Source: Psychrobacter sp. (GTDB taxonomy: Bacteria > Pseudomonadota > Gammaproteobacteria > Pseudomonadales > Moraxellaceae). From it: 21,298 bases of DNA. The stretch is from NCBI GenBank assembly GCA_029264635.1, contig JARIAA010000256.1:1-21298 (forward strand), given 5' to 3'. The notes under the pieces are model-generated. The model saw only the letters and a list, made by a program, of their open reading frames with translations. It did not search any database and was not told the origin of the DNA. This document shows, piece by piece, positions 7,334 to 14,944 of this stretch; positions within the stretch are counted from its first letter, which is position 1, and each line of letters opens with the position of its first letter. A program made the position numbers and the translations under genes.

Positions 7334-7549
7334 TCAGTCTTCTACTTTTCTAACTTCTTCAGCTTGTAGACCTTTTTGGCCTTCCACCACATTGAATTCA
7401 ACTTTTTCACCATCTTTTAAAGAACGATAGCCATCGCCTTGAATCGCACGGAAATGGACAAAAATATCCTCCCCACTATCACGTTGAATAAAGCCAAAGC
7501 CTTTTGAGTCATTAAACCACTTAACGATACCTTGCTCACGATCTGACAT
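7334..7549 (-). CDS. CspA-family cold-shock protein
   Basis: 71-residue single cold-shock domain that binds single-stranded RNA and DNA and acts as an RNA chaperone in the cytoplasm. RNP1 is KGFGFI (16-21) and RNP2 is DIFVHF (28-33). The opening GIVKWFN and the near-end GLQAEEV are standard. The AGGA ribosome site sits about nine bases before ATG 7549. Whether expression is cold-induced or constitutive cannot be told from the protein. The upstream 476-bp gap leaves room for the long structured leader typical of cold-induced csp genes, but no cold box was recognised. A role beside rhlB in RNA unfolding is a reasonable inference. Confidence 0.95.
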   Translation of the reverse strand: MSDREQGIVKWFNDSKGFGFIQRDSGEDIFVHFRAIQGDGYRSLKDGEKVEFNVVEGQKGLQAEEVRKVED

Positions 7550-8025
7550 AATATTATTCCTAAAACACGCCTAGCCTCAAATTCCTTTGCAACATTGCAT
7601 ATAAACGAGGTCTAAGATTATAAAATAAGCATCTAAATCAACCTATTCAACCAGTATCACTTAAACACCATGAAGTAAAATTGCGTCTCAAAGTACTTAC
7701 ACTGATCAGACAATAAGGTTGTTTTTCAATATAAATGCCTGCATTTTAACGCAATTGCCAGCCATCCATATCGCTACGCTATCTATAACCATTTAAGAGG
7801 ATCAAATAGCAGTAGCAATAAAATCGCAAGGCTTACTACTTAAAAATATCATAGCATGGGTTTTTAGTAACATAAAGTTATTTACCATGGTTTTTAGGGC
7901 ACACGTAAGGCTTTTATGTAATTTTTTATAATGTCACAATTGAGCTAATGTGATAAGGTCTCATATTAGCTATATCACTCATTTCAAACGTAATACCATA
8001 GTGATTCTAACTTGTAGAGAAATTT
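7550..8025. other. 476-bp divergent intergenic region between csp and aroQ
   Basis: AT-rich and without a convincing ORF. The csp side probably holds a long 5' leader, but I could not fix a promoter with confidence. The aroQ side holds the promoter and inverted-repeat candidate listed separately (7940-7971). No RNA family was recognised. Confidence 0.6.
7940..7971 (+). promoter_or_regulatory. Candidate aroQ promoter overlapped by a 7-bp inverted repeat
   Basis: TTGAGC (7940-7945) and TATTAG (7964-7969) are spaced 18 bp like a weak -35/-10 pair. AGCTAAT (7943-7949) and ATTAGCT (7965-7971) form a perfect 7-bp inverted repeat whose arm centres are 22 bp apart, two helical turns. This would suit a dimeric regulator sitting over the promoter. 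Confidence 0.35.
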
Positions 8026-8592
8026 ATGAATGCTGTTTTTTACCTAGCAGCATTTTCATCTTCAAAGATAAGCGTATCAGATATGATGGATTCACCAATT
8101 AATACGTTCCAAACGCGCAAAATATTACTTGTCAACGGCCCTAATCTTAACTTATTGGGCAAGCGTGAGCCTGACATTTATGGTCATACCACACTTGCTG
8201 ATATTGAAACGCGCTTAACGACACGAGCTGCAAGTTATCATATCGAGATTATTTGCATCCAATCCAATCATGAAGGACAGCTTGTTGATGAGATTCAGCA
8301 TTATGGCCTGTTAGCCGATGCCCCATCTCAGGTAGATGCCATTATCGTTAATCCTGCCGCTTTTACTCATACCTCAGTTGCCCTTCGTGATGCGCTACTA
8401 GCTACGCAAAAGCCATTTATAGAAGTGCATTTGTCCAATGTTCATGCTCGTGAGCCTTTTCGCCAGCATTCTTATTTGAGTGATGTGGCAATCGGGGTTA
8501 TATGTGGTTTAGGTCATTTAGGGTATCAGATGGCGCTTGATTATTGGTTAACCAATTTATACCAAATTGATTTAAACCGTGAAAATTACTAG
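8026..8592 (+). CDS. aroQ: 3-dehydroquinate dehydratase, type II
   Basis: Dodecameric cytoplasmic enzyme that dehydrates 3-dehydroquinate to 3-dehydroshikimate, step three of the shikimate pathway. Seen: the start block VNGPNLNLLGKREPDIYG (36-53) with catalytic Tyr52 and Arg48, the substrate loop NPAAFTHTSVALRDAL (109-124) with Asn109, and the catalytic His135 in VHLSNVHAREPFR. The common core of about 150 residues begins near residue 31, so the first 30 residues are an extension. ATG 8083 or 8086 would give a normal-length enzyme but has no ribosome site, whereas 8026 has only a weak AGAGAA. I keep 8026 with doubt. The frequent partner genes accB-accC are not downstream here. Confidence 0.92.
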   Translation: MNAVFYLAAFSSSKISVSDMMDSPINTFQTRKILLVNGPNLNLLGKREPDIYGHTTLADIETRLTTRAASYHIEIICIQSNHEGQLVDEIQHYGLLADAPSQVDAIIVNPAAFTHTSVALRDALLATQKPFIEVHLSNVHAREPFRQHSYLSDVAIGVICGLGHLGYQMALDYWLTNLYQIDLNRENY

Positions 8593-8638
8593 GCAGTAAC
8601 CGTTGAATGGTATAGTTATATGTCCAAATATAGATTTA

Positions 8639-8664
8639 AAAAGCGCTTATCCTAGTGCGCTTTT
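8639..8664 (+). terminator. Intrinsic terminator after aroQ
   Basis: AAAAGCGC (8639-8646) and GCGCTTTT (8657-8664) form an 8-bp stem with a 10-base loop. It ends in a T-rich arm, 46 bases past the aroQ stop. Confidence 0.75.
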
Positions 8665-8771
8665 GTTATAAAGCATCTTTATTGGCTGAAAAATTGCAAT
8701 AATACAACTTGCTCTTTACTCAGTCATTAATTTATAAGTAAAAACCAAAAAATCAATATACGGTGATATGA

Positions 8772-10073
8772 ATGGCAAAATCGTCCGGAAAACGCTTTAT
8801 GAAACTTGCTGGAATGACCGCAAGTATTGCAGGTAAAGCTGCGAAAAACTCTCTAAAGCACCTCTCTAGTGACGAAGAAAAACGTCTGCAAGCACGATCA
8901 GAGTTAATGCAAGATGTGGGGATACAAATCGCTGAGACCCTTGGTGAGATGAAAGGCGCTGTTATGAAAGTCGGTCAAATCGCCTCGCAGTATAAAGACG
9001 TGTTTCCACCAGAGGTTGCTACTGCGCTTGAGAAATTACAAAAAGATGCGCCGCCTATGCCATATGCGCAGATACGTATACAAGTAGAGCGCGAGCTAAA
9101 AGCCCCCATTAATGAGCTATTTACTGAATTTGAAGAAACTCCTTTTGCAGCGGCGTCTATCGGCCAAGTGCACAAAGCCACCCTGCCCTCTGGTCAAAAA
9201 GTCGTCGTCAAATTCCAGTATCCTGATGTTGATGAGAACTGCGACAGCGATCTAAAACAAGTGCGTATGGCTTTGAAAATTGCAGGCGTTCTCAATATGA
9301 GCCGTGATTTGCAAGATCAGCTGTTTAAGGAGATACGCCAAAGCTTACATGACGAGCTTGATTATATTAAAGAGGCACACAACTTACAGGTATTTGGGGC
9401 ATTTCATGCTGGAGATGAGGGTCTTATTATCCCCAAGGTTATCAGTAGCCACTCGTCAAAACGGGTTTTAACGTTGACCCAGGAGATGGGCGAGACGTTG
9501 GCAGTCGCATCGACATGGGATAACGATATCAAACAAAAAATAGCACAGCGCTTGTTCCATTTTACCGCAGGTCAATTGTTTGGCTTGTATCGGATGCACT
9601 GCGATCCACACCCAGGTAACTTCGCTTTTCGAAGCGATGGTAGCGTCGTCGCTTATGATTTTGGCGGTGTGCGTAGTTATAGTGACAGTGAAGTACAACT
9701 GTTTCGTCGATTTGCCCGACATGCGATAAAAGGCGATGTAACTGCGCTTGAGCAAGATTTGATTGCATTAGGTGTACGCCGCGAGGATGATAAAAATATT
9801 CCAGGCGAATTTTATGAAACTTGGCTTGCCATTGGACTTAAGTCTTTATCTATCATGCCTTATCAAGAGGGCGCTTTTGATTTTGCCAAAAGTCAGGTGC
9901 ATCATGAAGCCATTGCTAAGATGCGTACTTCTTTAAAGTATTTTGGTCAGTTTCAACCTTCTGCTGTAACGATGATGCTTGATCGCACCGTATCAGGACA
10001 ATATTGGAACTTGGTGAATCTTGGCGTCAAGATTGATCTATCACCATTGGTTTATGAGTACGTAGAAGTGTAG
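8772..10073 (+). CDS. AarF/ABC1/UbiB-family atypical kinase
   Basis: 433-residue member of the ABC1 (ADCK) kinase-like family. Family marks seen: KxGQ motif KVGQ (66-69), the Ala-rich loop AAASIGQVHKA (126-136) that replaces the glycine-rich loop, the ATP lysine in VVVKFQYP (Lys147), the helix-C-like glutamate region ELDYIKEAHN (195-204), the catalytic-loop equivalent HCDPHPGNF (276-284) and DFG (296-298). It lacks the hydrophobic C-terminal membrane helices of UbiB proper, so it is more likely a soluble AarF-like paralogue than the ubiquinone-synthesis UbiB. A role in lipid or quinone metabolism is inferred only from the family. GGTGA lies five bases before ATG 8772. It appears to be transcribed alone. 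Confidence 0.88.
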   Translation: MAKSSGKRFMKLAGMTASIAGKAAKNSLKHLSSDEEKRLQARSELMQDVGIQIAETLGEMKGAVMKVGQIASQYKDVFPPEVATALEKLQKDAPPMPYAQIRIQVERELKAPINELFTEFEETPFAAASIGQVHKATLPSGQKVVVKFQYPDVDENCDSDLKQVRMALKIAGVLNMSRDLQDQLFKEIRQSLHDELDYIKEAHNLQVFGAFHAGDEGLIIPKVISSHSSKRVLTLTQEMGETLAVASTWDNDIKQKIAQRLFHFTAGQLFGLYRMHCDPHPGNFAFRSDGSVVAYDFGGVRSYSDSEVQLFRRFARHAIKGDVTALEQDLIALGVRREDDKNIPGEFYETWLAIGLKSLSIMPYQEGAFDFAKSQVHHEAIAKMRTSLKYFGQFQPSAVTMMLDRTVSGQYWNLVNLGVKIDLSPLVYEYVEV

Positions 10074-10104
10074 AAGAATAAGAAACGTCGAGCACTAATG
10101 ACAA

Positions 10105-10935
10105 CTAAACATGCAGCGCATGGCCGCAGCGATCGCAAAACTCTGCTCCGACTGCATGACCAAATTTTCCACAATTTGGACAAGCAATCGGACTTAGCTG
10201 TGGACGCATATTACGTGCCAGCTCAGCGGTAAAAATACCAGTCGGCACCGCTATGATCGCGTAACCTGTAATCATCACCATCGATGCAATCGCTTGACCG
10301 ATTGGCGTCTTTGGTGACATATCGCCATAGCCAGTTGTCGTTACCGTCACTACTGCCCAATAAATAGATACCGGTATGCTAGTAAAGCCGTTTTCTGTCC
10401 CTTCGACCACATAAATAATAGAACCAAAAATGGTGACCAGTAGCACAAGCGATAAGAAGAATACCGTAATCTTTTGCTGGCTGGTTTTAAGTGCAGAGGC
10501 CAAAAACCCTGCTTGCTGCATATAAGCTTTTAGTTTGAGGACACGAAACACACGCAAAATACGCAAGATACGTATTACTAGCAAATACTGCACGCCTACG
10601 AATATTAGGCTCAAATAGCTTGGTAATACTGATAATAAGTCCACTATCCCAAAAAAACTAAAGACATAACGAAAGCGATTGGGCGCTGAAAACAGCCTTA
10701 AAGCATACTCAATCGTAAATAAAATAGTAAAGAACCATTCTGCATAAAAAAACAGTGTGCCATATTGCAAGCGTATATAGAGCACACTATCCAGCATCAC
10801 GACGGCAACACTGGTCAAAATCGCAATCAACAACACAATATCGAAAAGCTTACCCAAACGGGTATCTGTGCCTTCAATAATAACGTGGATGCGGTTACGC
10901 AAATGAGTAATGGCTTCGGCGGTTGGTTGCTTCAT
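10105..10935 (-). CDS. Voltage-gated-type potassium channel with C-terminal zinc ribbon
   Basis: 276-residue six-helix potassium channel in the inner membrane. S1 is about residues 30-50, S2 60-82 and S3 90-112. S4 carries arginines every third position in RILRILRVFRVLK (R122, R125, R128, R131, K134). S5 is about 157-176. The pore helix and selectivity filter are TTTGYGD (199-205), and S6 is about 212-238 with a gating-type proline (PTG). The charged S4 and the filter together identify a Kv-like K+ channel. After S6 there is no RCK/TrkA domain; instead residues 252-270 form CPNC-N11-CDRC, a zinc-ribbon-like knuckle. The ribosome site is poor. It is head to head with yebC across a 393-bp gap. 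Confidence 0.9.
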   Translation of the reverse strand: MKQPTAEAITHLRNRIHVIIEGTDTRLGKLFDIVLLIAILTSVAVVMLDSVLYIRLQYGTLFFYAEWFFTILFTIEYALRLFSAPNRFRYVFSFFGIVDLLSVLPSYLSLIFVGVQYLLVIRILRILRVFRVLKLKAYMQQAGFLASALKTSQQKITVFFLSLVLLVTIFGSIIYVVEGTENGFTSIPVSIYWAVVTVTTTGYGDMSPKTPIGQAIASMVMITGYAIIAVPTGIFTAELARNMRPQLSPIACPNCGKFGHAVGAEFCDRCGHALHV

Positions 10936-11328
10936 AGAATCAGCGGCTTCATAAAATCAATGGTTTGATAGCATCCCATGATTTAAAGTATAGTAGATAA
11001 GCGTAAATCGGTCAAAATACGCAAAATTGGTTTATAATATTGCACACTTATAATGGTGAACTTATAGTTGTCAAACTCACATATAGGTTGCAACAGTGTA
11101 GCAAAAAACCGCTCTTAACAACATAAAAATTGCTTACGCCACTGTTTAGTCTGTCGCACTATGACGCATATGAATCCTTATTACTAATATAGTTTTCAAA
11201 ATACTTAACAATTAATCATCTATTTTTTATCAAGAAAAACCACTTAAATGCTATTGTAAATAATATATCAGATGGCATAAGTTACCTTCGGCACAATATC
11301 AAAAACAGATAACATTTAAGGATATAAC
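10936..11328. other. 393-bp divergent intergenic region between the K+ channel and yebC
   Basis: AT-rich, no ORF. It contains a promoter candidate pointing to yebC (listed separately) and, downstream of it, a 7-bp inverted repeat AACAGTG (11092-11098) / CACTGTT (11140-11146) with partial inner pairing that could fold in a long yebC leader. The yebC ribosome site AAGGA is at its right end. Confidence 0.55.
11027..11054 (+). promoter_or_regulatory. Candidate sigma-70 promoter upstream of yebC
   Basis: TTGGTT (11027-11032), a 16-bp spacer and TATAAT (11049-11054). A second TATAAT at 11033-11038 lies within the spacer. If used, the leader would be about 270 nt. A closer promoter cannot be excluded in this AT-rich DNA. 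Confidence 0.45.
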
Positions 11329-12078
11329 ATGGCAGGTCATTCAAAATGGGCAAATATTAAACATCGTAAAGCTCGTCAGGATGCGGTAAAAGGTAAAATA
11401 TTTACCAAAATTATTCGTGAAATTGTTTCTGCTGCCAAGCAAGGCGACCCCGACCCTGATAAAAACCCACGCCTGCGTGCCGTCATCGAAAAAGCACTGT
11501 CCGTTAATATGACGCGAGATACTATCAATCGTGCCGTTGCTCGTGGTACTGGTGGCGGTGACAATGACAACATGGAAGAAGTGAGCTACGAGGGGTATGG
11601 CATTGGTGGTGTCGCTGTACTGGTAGAAACCATGACAGATAACCTTAACCGTACGGTCAGTGAAGTGCGTCATGCTTTTACCAAAAACGACGGCAATCTT
11701 GGCACCTCAGGCTCAGTCGCTTATCTGTTTACGAAGCGCGGTGAGATCACCTTTAACGATGTAAGCTTAGAAGACAAAGTCATGCTGGCCGCCCTAGACG
11801 CATGCGCGATCGATATCGAAAACGACGGCGAGTCATTACTGGTCATTACCGAAGTGGACAGTTTTGGACAAGTTCAAGACGCCCTTAATGCCGCAGGTTT
11901 GGTCTCTGACAATGCTGAGGTTACTATGGCACCCGCTACCAGTGCCGAGATTGATAATGTCGATGACGCGCTAAAAGTGATGAAAATGATCGACATGCTA
12001 GAAGATATTGATGATGTACAAGAGGTTTATAGTAATGTGAACTTTTCAGATAGTGTTATGGCTCAGCTCGAGCAGTGA
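11329..12078 (+). CDS. yebC: YebC/PmpR-family protein (TACO1 family)
   Basis: 249-residue cytoplasmic protein of the YebC/TACO1 family, with the invariant start MAGHSKWANIKHRKARQD. Next come GKIFTKIIREI, the Asn/Arg-rich NMTRDTINRAV segment with a GGGD stretch, YEGYGIGGVAVLVE, the NLNRTVSEVRH helix and the GSVAYLF strand. Three alpha/beta domains and full length are present. Family members have been reported as DNA-binding regulators (PmpR) and, more recently, as translation factors acting on ribosomes stalled at proline runs, so transcriptional regulator should not be taken as settled. AAGGA lies about seven bases before ATG 11329. In many bacteria yebC precedes ruvC-ruvA-ruvB; here it is alone and followed by a strong terminator. 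Confidence 0.95.
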   Translation: MAGHSKWANIKHRKARQDAVKGKIFTKIIREIVSAAKQGDPDPDKNPRLRAVIEKALSVNMTRDTINRAVARGTGGGDNDNMEEVSYEGYGIGGVAVLVETMTDNLNRTVSEVRHAFTKNDGNLGTSGSVAYLFTKRGEITFNDVSLEDKVMLAALDACAIDIENDGESLLVITEVDSFGQVQDALNAAGLVSDNAEVTMAPATSAEIDNVDDALKVMKMIDMLEDIDDVQEVYSNVNFSDSVMAQLEQ

Positions 12079-12100
12079 CTCTTATCTGTCATCGTCTGCA

Positions 12101-12133
12101 AAAAAGCCAAACGTTTTAAGCGTTTGGCTTTTT
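12101..12133. terminator. Perfect bidirectional terminator between yebC and ogt
   Basis: Thirteen-base arms AAAAAGCCAAACG (12101-12113) and CGTTTGGCTTTTT (12121-12133) pair without mismatch around a 7-base loop. A/T runs at both bases serve both convergent genes. Confidence 0.95.
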
Positions 12134-12171
12134 AATGCGTCTTACAATATCTCATAAAGACTTATCTTAAA

Positions 12172-12756
12172 TCAAAATTGACACCCAACTCCTTCAAGCG
12201 TGAGTAAATACGCTTTTTTATCCAGCCCGCCTGTATAACCACCCAGCTTACCATCGCTGGCAATCACTCGATGACAAGGAATGATGATGCTAAATGGATT
12301 TTTGCCATTTGCATTAGCTACAGCGCGAAAGCTTTTAGGATTACCGACACGCTGTGCGAGGGTGGCATAGCTAATCGTTTCTCCATGATTAATATCTTGT
12401 AAAGCACGCCATACCTGTTGCTGAAACTGGGTTCCTAACGAGATATCTAATGATAAATCAAAACTATCACGCTTGCCATCAGTGTACTCATCAAGCTGAG
12501 CGATAGCCGCTAATAGTAACGACTGAGTTGCATCTTGATGACTTAACTCGTTCTTATCTATAAAACTGAAGTCATCATCACAAAGCTTATAATGCTTTTT
12601 TAACTTGGCGGATGATTTAGACTCACGCCATGAATGATTTTTTGGTAGCCAGTTAACTTCAGTAAGCTGAGGCGTATTATTCGCCCCCGCATTAGCCATT
12701 AAAATCAGCTGATGTTGACCCAAATTCGTTATAGTGACTATCATAGTAACTATCAT
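12172..12756 (-). CDS. ogt: Methylated-DNA-[protein]-cysteine S-methyltransferase
   Basis: Suicide DNA-repair protein that takes the alkyl group from O6-alkylguanine (and O4-alkylthymine) onto its own cysteine. The acceptor is Cys161 in the motif IIPCHRV (158-164). The helix-turn-helix and arginine-finger region SYATLAQRVGNPKSFRAVANAN (129-150) and the closing GGYTGGLDKKAYLL are standard. At 194 residues it is a stand-alone Ogt/MGMT-type protein with no AraC-like Ada domain. A strong GGGAGG lies six bases before ATG 12756. The first 24 coding bases are a near-perfect 12-bp tandem duplication (MIVT-MIVT), so a second ATG exists at 12744. It sits 50 bases after ftsY on the same strand and is likely cotranscribed. 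Confidence 0.92.
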   Translation of the reverse strand: MIVTMIVTITNLGQHQLILMANAGANNTPQLTEVNWLPKNHSWRESKSSAKLKKHYKLCDDDFSFIDKNELSHQDATQSLLLAAIAQLDEYTDGKRDSFDLSLDISLGTQFQQQVWRALQDINHGETISYATLAQRVGNPKSFRAVANANGKNPFSIIIPCHRVIASDGKLGGYTGGLDKKAYLLTLEGVGCQF

Positions 12757-12806
12757 TGTGACCTCCCACTGAGTGTTGCTGAGATGAAGCTGAGTTGATG
12801 AAACTG

Positions 12807-14300
12807 TTAACTCTCATCCGTATCGAACAATGCGGCGACAAACTGCTTTGGACTAAAGGCACGTAGATCATCAATGGATTCACCGACTCCGATATAACGT
12901 ATAGGGACATCCGTGGTTTCAGCGATATTAAATACGACACCACCTTTGGCAGTACCATCTAGCTTAGTAATCGTAATACCAGTTAATGGTACGACTTTGT
13001 TAAACAACTCTACTTGATTAATCGCATTTTGACCAGTACCAGCATCAAGCACAATCATTCCTTCATGCGGGGCACTTGGATCCGCTTTACGCATGACACG
13101 TACAACTTTTTCAAGCTCTGCCATCAAATGCGTTTTGTTCTGCAAACGTCCAGCGGTATCTGCTATCAGGACATCGATATTTTTAGCCTTAGCCGATTGC
13201 ATGGCATCAAAGATAACCGAGGCACTGTCTGATCCGTGACCTTGGGCCACCACCGGAATGTCATTACGCTCACCCCAAATCTGTAGTTGTTCCGTCGCAG
13301 CCGCACGAAAAGTATCGCCAGCAGCCAACATGACCGACTTGCCCTCACCTTGTAAGCGCTTGGCAAGTTTACCAATAGTTGTCGTTTTGCCAACACCGTT
13401 GACACCCACAACCAAGATAACAAAAGGTTTTTTGCTAGTATCGATGACCAATGGCGCAACTTTTGGCGCTAAGATATCAACCAACTCGCTTTGCAGTGCT
13501 TTATACAATGAATGCGCATAAATGAGGTCGCCACGCGCTGTCTGTTCGGTTAAACTTTTGATAATGCGGTTGGTGGCACTTACCCCAATGTCAGCGACGA
13601 GTAATTGATCTTCCACCTCTTCTAATAGCTCATCATCAATCTCTTTACCACAGATAAGGATACTTACCATTCCTTCGGCAAGGTTTTTACGCGACTTGCT
13701 CAGTCCTGATTTCATTCGATTGAACCAGCTGCCCTTTTGGCGACTTTGCGTCTCTTCCTCTTGCGGCACCTCCTTTTGGCTTATGTCATTACTCTTCACT
13801 GCTTGAGGTGTGCTCGAAGGTGTCTGCCGCGTAGGATGGCTTGATGGGCTTATATTTTTAGCGCTGATGCTTGTATCAATATTAGTAGCTTTAGCTTCAG
13901 TCGTTTGAGATTTATTAGTTGTTTGAGACTTACTGCTAGTGTTGTCAATCCACTGCTCTTGTAAGGGCATTTGTGGTATGGCAGCAGGAATAACTTTATT
14001 ATCAGTTTTGGTATTGTTTGCGCTATCGGCGCTTGTGCGTTGAGCTTCAGGCGTTACAATCGGCGCACCTAGCGCAATGTGCTCTGAAGCATTGGCACCT
14101 ACTTCTGTTTTTGTCGCCTCTTTGTCTTTTTGCGTAACATTTTTTTTAGATGTGTTAGGTACAGACGCGTCAATTTCAGAGCCATCAATAATAGCTACCG
14201 ATTGCGCTGGTAGACTGGGTAAGGTAATATCATCGTCATCTACATCATCATCGCCATCGAGATTAATGACCACACGGTTGGCATTATTTGGATTATTCAT
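12807..14300 (-). CDS. ftsY: Signal recognition particle receptor FtsY
   Basis: SRP receptor GTPase that docks ribosome-nascent-chain-SRP complexes at the SecYEG translocon. The C-terminal NG domain is complete: N-domain helices around residues 190-285, G1 loop GVNGVGKTTT (299-308), DTFRAAA (329-335), DTAGR (381-385), TKLD (445-448) and the closing GVGESIDDLRAF. Residues 1-190 are the membrane-associating A domain. Here it is low complexity, opening with an Asp-rich run (15-24) and continuing Ser/Thr/Gln/Lys-rich. At 497 residues it is about as long as E. coli FtsY. AGGG lies upstream of ATG 14300. In many gammaproteobacteria ftsE-ftsX-rpoH follow ftsY; here ogt does instead. The M16 peptidase pair that lies next to ftsY in Pseudomonas is kept but runs divergently. 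Confidence 0.96.
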   Translation of the reverse strand: MNNPNNANRVVINLDGDDDVDDDDITLPSLPAQSVAIIDGSEIDASVPNTSKKNVTQKDKEATKTEVGANASEHIALGAPIVTPEAQRTSADSANNTKTDNKVIPAAIPQMPLQEQWIDNTSSKSQTTNKSQTTEAKATNIDTSISAKNISPSSHPTRQTPSSTPQAVKSNDISQKEVPQEEETQSRQKGSWFNRMKSGLSKSRKNLAEGMVSILICGKEIDDELLEEVEDQLLVADIGVSATNRIIKSLTEQTARGDLIYAHSLYKALQSELVDILAPKVAPLVIDTSKKPFVILVVGVNGVGKTTTIGKLAKRLQGEGKSVMLAAGDTFRAAATEQLQIWGERNDIPVVAQGHGSDSASVIFDAMQSAKAKNIDVLIADTAGRLQNKTHLMAELEKVVRVMRKADPSAPHEGMIVLDAGTGQNAINQVELFNKVVPLTGITITKLDGTAKGGVVFNIAETTDVPIRYIGVGESIDDLRAFSPKQFVAALFDTDES

Positions 14301-14467
14301 AAGCTTGCCCTAAAAGTTATCAATGTAAGAGTCATGCCAAAACATCAAACATGCCCTAATATTATGAAAATGAAAGCGGGTTTTTATCCTAGTTTAGCAT
14401 AGTTCAAGAGCCGCTCAGTACTGACCGTGGTAATCAATACTAAAGTCATCACAGACGTATAAGAGAG

Positions 14468-14508
14468 TTTGGTTAAGGTTTAGACACAAAAGTCTGACTT
14501 TGGTTAAG
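14468..14508 (+). promoter_or_regulatory. Direct repeat of TTTGGTTAAG upstream of the small lipoprotein gene
   Basis: TTTGGTTAAG occurs at 14468-14477 and again at 14499-14508, 31 bp apart (about three helical turns). A short palindrome AGAC-N6-GTCT (14482-14495) lies between them. The second copy contains a TTGGTT that could serve as a -35 with TCTATT (14525-14530) 19 bp away. It resembles a site for a regulator binding direct repeats in the ftsY/lipoprotein divergent region. Confidence 0.4.
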
Positions 14509-14595
14509 ATGTTTTTCGCTACAGTCTATTTATGCTTGTCTGCTCTGAGCAATCCTTCTACCTTTTGGATTTTTAATCATTAAATAGGAACAGAT

Positions 14596-14835
14596 ATGTT
14601 GATACAGACATCTTTATCAAAATCGATACGCTCACTTACCTATAAATATCTATTAAATAATCTAAAATTGTATCGTCATAATAATGTTAATAACTGTTCT
14701 ATCTATAAAAAGGCCCTGAGCCTAAGTTTGTCCATGATAGTAGCGCTGCTGTCTTTTTCGACCACAGGCTGTACCACTCTCGAAGCACTAGAACCAACGG
14801 CGGCTCTAATCAATGATTTAAAAAAGATTTTATAA
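14596..14835 (+). CDS. Small predicted lipoprotein (paralogue A)
   Basis: 79-residue protein of unknown function. A long polar, basic N-region (about 38 residues) leads to a hydrophobic stretch (about 42-55) and a lipobox ending STTGC at Cys59, so signal peptidase II processing is predicted. The mature lipopeptide is only about 21 residues: Cys-Thr-Thr, then LEALEPTAALINDLKKIL. It shares the pattern C-x-T..(E/K)-PTA-(A/S)-x-I with the next gene. AGGAA lies six bases before ATG 14596. The long N-region is odd; no better internal start is seen. The mature part is too short for an enzyme; an entericidin-like or structural role is only a guess. Confidence 0.65.
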   Translation: MLIQTSLSKSIRSLTYKYLLNNLKLYRHNNVNNCSIYKKALSLSLSMIVALLSFSTTGCTTLEALEPTAALINDLKKIL

Positions 14836-14944
14836 CTGCTCTTATCGTTAGCAGCGCAGCTGCACGGCTTTACTTAATTTATTATATTAACAATACTTCT
14901 AAAATAGTGCTCTCTTTATATTTTTATAAATACTAGGATCCAGT

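Noticed and set aside
9468..9768. Two minus-strand frames inside the ABC1 kinase gene
   Set aside because: They lie wholly opposite conserved kinase motifs (HCDPHPGN, DFG) and have no features of their own.
10988..11020. Possible third copy of the dispersed repeat (TATAGTAGAT near 10988)
   Set aside because: Only about ten bases match the copy at 16781; the rest does not align, so chance is likely.
12692..12958. Minus-strand frame between ftsY and ogt
   Set aside because: It overlaps the FtsY C-terminus in another frame and the ogt start; FtsY and Ogt both have better support and ribosome sites.
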